DNA from: Clostridia bacterium
Lineage (GTDB): Bacteria > Bacillota > Clostridia > Peptostreptococcales > Anaerovoracaceae
DNA: 34,110 nucleotides
Direction of reading: 5' to 3'
NCBI GenBank assembly: GCA_024403115.1
Contig: JAKSSL010000011.1
Span: forward strand, 1-34,110
Positions 31,401 to 34,110 of the stretch are shown piece by piece (within the stretch, counting starts at the first letter, position 1; every line of letters starts with the position of its first letter). The notes beneath the pieces were generated by a model. It had not been told where the DNA came from and made no database searches. It worked only from the letters and a program-made list of their open reading frames with translations. A program made the translations under genes and the position numbers.

Positions 31401-33853
31401 TCAGTAACATCATACCAAGCAATTGTGTAGTCTTGATCTTCTACCAATTCTTCATCATTAGTATTTGTTACCTTTAATTCAGGAGTTTGATCCTTGCCAG
31501 TATATACAACGTCTTCAAGATTTTCTAATCTATTAACTTGATAGATTGTTTCTTCGTTTTGTTCTTCGTCACAATCTTCTACTTGACATGCATCAAAGAT
31601 TCTTCCTGCATTATCAAATGAAGCAGGTTCAATAGTTTGCTTCCAATCGTGAAGGATTGAATATTCCTTTTCAACTGATCCTGTGCAGTTGTTCTTACCT
31701 GTAACAGTAAGATTGTATTGACCAACTAATGCACTTTCTTCATCTTCCCAAGTTAAATCATAATCATCTTCGCTGATTACCTTGTCATCAAGCATAACAA
31801 CTACTGATGGTTTTTGAGTTAAACCGTTATGGATAAATGTTACAGGATCAATTGTAACTGTAACGTTTGCATCTTCTAAATCAAGTTGATTAACAGTAAG
31901 ATTTACATCCATGCTGTCTGAATATCCATCTTGATTCAAAGTAACTGTAGCAGTATAGTCTCCAACATCCTTTACTGAATCTACTTGTACATCATCCTTA
32001 TACCAAACAACATCTGCTGCAACTGTGTTGTCAGCTGTATCCTTTACAAGGACTTCAGGTGTTTGATCTGTAGTATCGAATGTAAGATCTTCAAAGTCTG
32101 AAAGAGCAACTGCTGCTGGAATAACTGTATCTTCTTCATCGATTATGTCAGTCTTTGCGCATGTTGATGCATCGAAGTAGTTCTTGCATCTATCGCAATA
32201 CCAGTATTCAATGTTTCCGCTTGTTCCAAACTTAGCAGCTACTGCATTAGTGTGGCTTGCGTCAGCATGTCCATACTTAGTAAGAACCCAGCTGTCCTTT
32301 TCAACTTCAGTCTTTGCTGCAGCATCTGAGTAATAGTGAGCTCCACAGCTACATTCGAAGTATTTAGTATTTCCATCTGTCCAACAATCACGATCTACTG
32401 CAGCATGCATTGTTAAATCACATACTGGGAATGTCTTTGTTGCTGTTGTATTAGCATAGCCATTTATACCTGTAATTGTTGCTGTACCAGTACCCTTCTT
32501 ATCAATGTTTGTGAAAGCTACTGTGTAGTCTGTATTTTCAGTTAAACCATCTATGCTTAGCTTAGGTGTTCCAGCATTATTAACAACTTCATACAATGAA
32601 ACGCTTCCTTGATTTGTTGATGCTGTGAAAGTGTTATTATTGTATGCTAGATAATAAGTGGTTTGTGTTCCAAAACTTGTTGTTGTTGTCAATGCGCCAT
32701 TACTATATGTCCATGTAGAACTAGTAGTAGATAAACTAAAAGCACCTTGCCAGCTTACATACAAATATCTACTTCCATTTTTTAGAGTAAACTTGCCACT
32801 GCTATTTGTTGCAGTCCAGTAACATGCTGAATCAGTACAAGCGACATCATCACCAGATTTTGTCAAAGTTCCTACTCCAACTGCATTGTTATTATTCTTC
32901 AACGCATGTGTGTCAGAAGCAATAACATAAGTCTTTCCAGCTGTAATGCTTGTAGCTGGCTTTAGTTCAGTTGATGGTAAAACAAAGTGTTCTACTGTTG
33001 CTGTATGCTTTGATACATCACCCTTAATGTTCAAAGTAATAGTACAAGTTTCTGGAGTACTATAGCTACTCTTTGCTTCAAGTGTTACTGTTCCAGCCTT
33101 TAAAGCGTTGACAGTAAATGTTTTAGTACCATTTGAAGAAATACTTTGTTGTTGTGATTCATTTCCATTAACCTTTGCTAATGAAGTGTTCTTTGATGTA
33201 ATAGTGTAATTGTATTGACTACCATGTGAGTTCTTTAAAGTAATCTTCAAATCTTCGCCTTCAGTTACATCATATGAAGCTGTCTTATCATATTCAACAT
33301 CTAAAGGTAGTGGATCTGTTCCAGTGTACTTATAGAAAGTCAAAGCAGTACCTGAACCTGATGCCACCATACTAAAGTAAGGGCTAGTATTACTATTATA
33401 CTTGATTTCACCTGTTGAGCTTTTTGATCCTGATGTAAAATCACTTTGTAGCTTATTACTACCAATTTTCCATGCTGTTTTAGTAGTACCTATCGATAAA
33501 CTATATGTCCATTTACTTGATGAGTAAGTTCCTGTAGCAGTTAAGTACTTACCACCGTTGGACAAAATAAAAGTACCATTGGTAGAACCCTTAGTAGCTT
33601 TCCAAACACAAGTGGTGTCGTTATTATTACGGGCAGTATTTAATGTAGCTCTATTTATTGATCCATTATTATTTTTCAAGACATAACTAGAAGTACCATT
33701 AGTACCCGTACTGATCAAATAATATCCGCCATCTTCAAATGCGGTTGCTGTTGACCAGTCATTTGTCGCAGCATACGATGAAAAAGTTAGTGCAGGCATA
33801 TAAACTGCCACCAACATTATTGACATCAATACGCTGAAAAGTTTCTTTTTCAT
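28454..33853 (-). CDS. Giant secreted protein with duplicated N-terminal domain, Cys-x2-Cys/Ig-like repeats and a basic FN3-like C-terminus
   Basis: The 1799-residue protein is exported: a Sec signal peptide covers residues 1-29 (KKK, hydrophobic core, SSYAA). Then come two related globular domains (about 31-165 and 299-428) separated by an Ig-like domain; five tandem units from residue 483 to 1488, each opening with a Cys-x2-Cys module and followed by two Ig-like beta domains ending in motifs such as GIGNYTGTRT; a distinct domain (about 1489-1695); and a Lys/Thr/Tyr-rich fibronectin-III-like domain (about 1702-1799, with GYQVYRSTKKSSGFKKIG). No LPxTG, SLH or transmembrane anchor is visible. 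The repeats are acidic and the C-terminus basic. ATG 33853 has AAGGAGG upstream. An adhesin or envelope-associated role is likely; the ligand is unknown. Confidence 0.88.
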   Translation of the reverse strand: MKKKLFSVLMSIMLVAVYMPALTFSSYAATNDWSTATAFEDGGYYLISTGTNGTSSYVLKNNNGSINRATLNTARNNNDTTCVWKATKGSTNGTFILSNGGKYLTATGTYSSSKWTYSLSIGTTKTAWKIGSNKLQSDFTSGSKSSTGEIKYNSNTSPYFSMVASGSGTALTFYKYTGTDPLPLDVEYDKTASYDVTEGEDLKITLKNSHGSQYNYTITSKNTSLAKVNGNESQQQSISSNGTKTFTVNALKAGTVTLEAKSSYSTPETCTITLNIKGDVSKHTATVEHFVLPSTELKPATSITAGKTYVIASDTHALKNNNNAVGVGTLTKSGDDVACTDSACYWTATNSSGKFTLKNGSRYLYVSWQGAFSLSTTSSTWTYSNGALTTTTSFGTQTTYYLAYNNNTFTASTNQGSVSLYEVVNNAGTPKLSIDGLTENTDYTVAFTNIDKKGTGTATITGINGYANTTATKTFPVCDLTMHAAVDRDCWTDGNTKYFECSCGAHYYSDAAAKTEVEKDSWVLTKYGHADASHTNAVAAKFGTSGNIEYWYCDRCKNYFDASTCAKTDIIDEEDTVIPAAVALSDFEDLTFDTTDQTPEVLVKDTADNTVAADVVWYKDDVQVDSVKDVGDYTATVTLNQDGYSDSMDVNLTVNQLDLEDANVTVTIDPVTFIHNGLTQKPSVVVMLDDKVISEDDYDLTWEDEESALVGQYNLTVTGKNNCTGSVEKEYSILHDWKQTIEPASFDNAGRIFDACQVEDCDEEQNEETIYQVNRLENLEDVVYTGKDQTPELKVTNTNDEELVEDQDYTIAWYDVTEEETAVDEIKNVGNYKAVITLKGDNYDEESTDEVLFNIIPYTLEEANVVFGEETLYDDGSAKRPTVTVTALDTTLEEGVDYDVICDETKEVGEGYALAVEAKGNFQGSFNTTYDIVHKYVTKIDKATFDAAGEEYLECEYCKDKVHQRDIEQAEISLEQTEFLYNGEEVELNVNTNLTADDYDLVWTFKGENVEKFVEAGEYVGQVTLKGQDYEGTTELQFVINPKNLDDVDFQLTVDPQSAVHNGAAKEPSIEFGTLVRDTDYEITWTDAEGTTVDSPVEAGVYTATATGIGNYTGTRTVQFELVHEYVVPGFVPATFEEDGYHYLQCSECDEISVGETIEKAEIALVDDEVIFNGENQTPAYDTELTEGEDFTVEWKQDDQVVTDFTNAGTYYGTVTLAGYYEGTTELTYTVNPMDLADVEADLVLEDEEIAHDGTEKETAGTIEGLELGTDFTLSYSDNVEVGTATATATGIGNYQGYKSATFEITHDFVELITKASFEADGLVYNHCQYCGYDEDVETIPQATAELDFATAEYTGSVITLPEIVTNLDEEDYDFEWDNDAPTALGTYTATITLKGDRYEGETTLEFEVVKADLAGASAKAEKSSYAETGSAIEPALVVVDANGNTLVKDVDYQVVGFDNNVEVGTASFTIEGLGNYTGTKTGTFFITEATRVEEQVENIEVEDGKLVAKLSDEETDEIIAALDEGGLKTVTVNAISGSEEAVKEATVELTPELVSAVLENGAALEIKTETGSVSVPKEALQSVQKAAGNKPVSFSAKSSSVTKTSGTYDFAFTYVDAKGATKKVTSLGAKATLTIPLPENVKTGSVIYKSSDKTYAYRYSAVAKDNAMTYSTSSLVTAYIMSKTAADAKIGASVQKSTVTTLKATAQKTGKIKLTWKKGKGNTPTGYQVYRSTKKSSGFKKIGYIKYTTKTKTITNTKNLKKGKTYYYKVRGYWKVGTKTYYTKWSVVKSAKCKKTRK
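29390..32407 (-). repeat. Five tandem coding repeats in the giant secreted protein
   Basis: Unit boundaries (plus coordinates, protein order): 31652-32407 (residues 483-734), 31055-31651 (735-933), 30485-31054 (934-1123), 29936-30484 (1124-1306), 29390-29935 (1307-1488). Each later unit starts with His plus aromatic/acidic residues (HDW, HKY, HEY, HDF), then A-T/S-F, a Gly and a Cys-x2-Cys or Cys-x4-Cys pair, then two Ig-like domains with a xGxNYxG closing motif. The first unit is longer and has two Cys clusters. The units are diverged at the protein level, so they are old duplications rather than identical DNA repeats. Confidence 0.8.
32570..33763 (-). repeat. Duplicated N-terminal domain of the secreted protein
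   Basis: Copy 1 (plus 33359-33763, residues 31-165) and copy 2 (plus 32570-32959, residues 299-428) share the same order of motifs: GGYYLIS/GKTYVIAS, VLKNNNG/ALKNNNN, VWKAT/YWTAT, GTFILSNGGKYL/GKFTLKNGSRYL, and LTFYKY/VSLYEV at the end. An Ig-like domain separates the copies. Confidence 0.7.
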
Positions 33854-33897
33854 TTGATGTTTCCTCCTTAAGAATTTTAAACATATTTAACTTAAAT

Positions 33898-33926
33898 ATT
33901 ATAACATATTGATTCTTGTTCTTCAA
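33898..33926 (-). promoter_or_regulatory. Promoter of the giant secreted protein, with flanking inverted repeat
   Basis: Minus-strand TTGAAG (plus 33921-33926), a 17-bp spacer and a perfect TATAAT (plus 33898-33903). A 7-bp inverted repeat, TCTTGTT (33914-33920) and AACAAGA (33933-33939), brackets the -35 box and could be an operator. The rest of the 205-bp gap up to the tRNA terminator is AT-rich without a recognisable gene. Confidence 0.65.
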
Positions 33927-34030
33927 CGGAAAAACAAGATTTTTCAACAATTTTCGCCTTCTTCTTCAGGCTACAATATAATATAAATTAATCCTCTTAA
34001 TTTAACATTAAAAACCCCCTTAAAAATACA

Positions 34031-34053
34031 AAAAAACACCTCGATAGGTGTTT
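34031..34053 (-). terminator. Intrinsic terminator after tRNA-Phe
   Basis: On the minus strand AAACACCT and AGGTGTTT (plus 34046-34053 and 34034-34041) pair around a 4-nt loop and run into T's (plus 34031-34036). It ends the tRNA transcript entering from the right edge. Confidence 0.88.
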
Positions 34054-34058
34054 AATTG

Positions 34059-34110
34059 TGGTGCCCAGACCCGGAATCGAACCAGGGACACGGGGATTTT
34101 CAGTCCCCTG
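34059..34110 (-). tRNA. tRNA-Phe (anticodon GAA), cut by the window edge
   Basis: The minus strand shows an anticodon arm GGGGACTGAAAATCCCC with anticodon GAA, variable loop GTGTC, a T-arm containing GGTTCGATTCC, discriminator A and an encoded CCA (plus 34059-34061). The acceptor 5' half and D-arm lie beyond the right edge. Confidence 0.92.

Noticed and set aside
29390..32407. Recent mobile or CRISPR-like DNA repeats within the secreted protein gene
   Set aside because: The periodicity is at the protein-domain level with 180-250-residue units and diverged DNA; there are no short identical direct repeats with spacers.
33961..34030. TATAAT-like sequences on the plus strand in the gap before tRNA-Phe
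   Set aside because: The region is simply AT-rich; no -35 partner and no plus-strand gene follow.

Overview
The window reads as a housekeeping segment of an AT-rich, low-GC Gram-positive genome, most likely an anaerobic member of class Clostridia (Firmicutes). The grounds are strong AGGAG-type ribosome binding sites, T-rich intrinsic terminators, consensus -35/-10 promoters, the Firmicute gene orders priA-def-fmt-rsmB-prpC-pknB-rsgA-rpe and tig-clpP-clpX-lon-engB, QueH rather than QueG, and a secreted multidomain protein ending in a Lys-rich fibronectin-III-like domain. The species cannot be fixed from the sequence. Almost everything lies on the minus strand; only an 88-residue orphan and a penicillin-binding protein are on the plus strand. 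No insertion sequence, prophage, CRISPR array or other clear mobile element was seen.

Layout. 1-258: three minus-strand tRNAs (Asn-GTT, Leu-TAA, partial initiator Met-CAT) behind a near-consensus promoter. 413-679: a small membrane-associated orphan on the plus strand with its own promoter and terminator. 717-3694: comEC followed by a class I glutamine-amidotransferase-like hydrolase. 3804-6866: a class A PBP transcribed divergently from comEC. 6907-17297: a ten-gene minus-strand run (queH, asnA, priA, def, fmt, rsmB, prpC, pknB, rsgA, rpe) with one recognised promoter before queH and a bidirectional terminator after rpe. 17421-24164: tig, clpP, clpX, lon, engB, hpt with a promoter before tig and a terminator after hpt. 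24255-26600: yhdT, panF and an HD-domain hydrolase. 26748-28349: a monocistronic SDF-family symporter with a soluble GHKL-ATPase-like N-terminal domain. 28454-33853: a 1799-residue secreted repeat protein. 34059-34110: a partial tRNA-Phe with its terminator.

How the genes work together. The queH-to-rpe unit combines protein maturation and decoding (Fmt charges initiator tRNA with formyl, Def removes it, RsmB methylates 16S rRNA, RsgA matures the 30S subunit, QueH serves tRNA queuosine), replication restart (PriA) and the PrpC/PknB phosphatase-kinase pair that senses cell-wall material through PASTA domains. The tig-to-hpt unit is a protein-quality-control operon (trigger factor, ClpXP, Lon) plus a ribosome-assembly GTPase and purine salvage. 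PanF/YhdT should import pantothenate.

Most of the window is ordinary core genome. The items that most merit a second look are the GHKL-SDF fusion transporter, whose canonical transport-site residues appear replaced; the giant secreted protein with its five Cys-x2-Cys-plus-Ig-like repeat units; the histone-tail-like N-terminus of the PBP; and the absence of rlmN from an otherwise conserved gene order. I found no clear new defence or mobile system.
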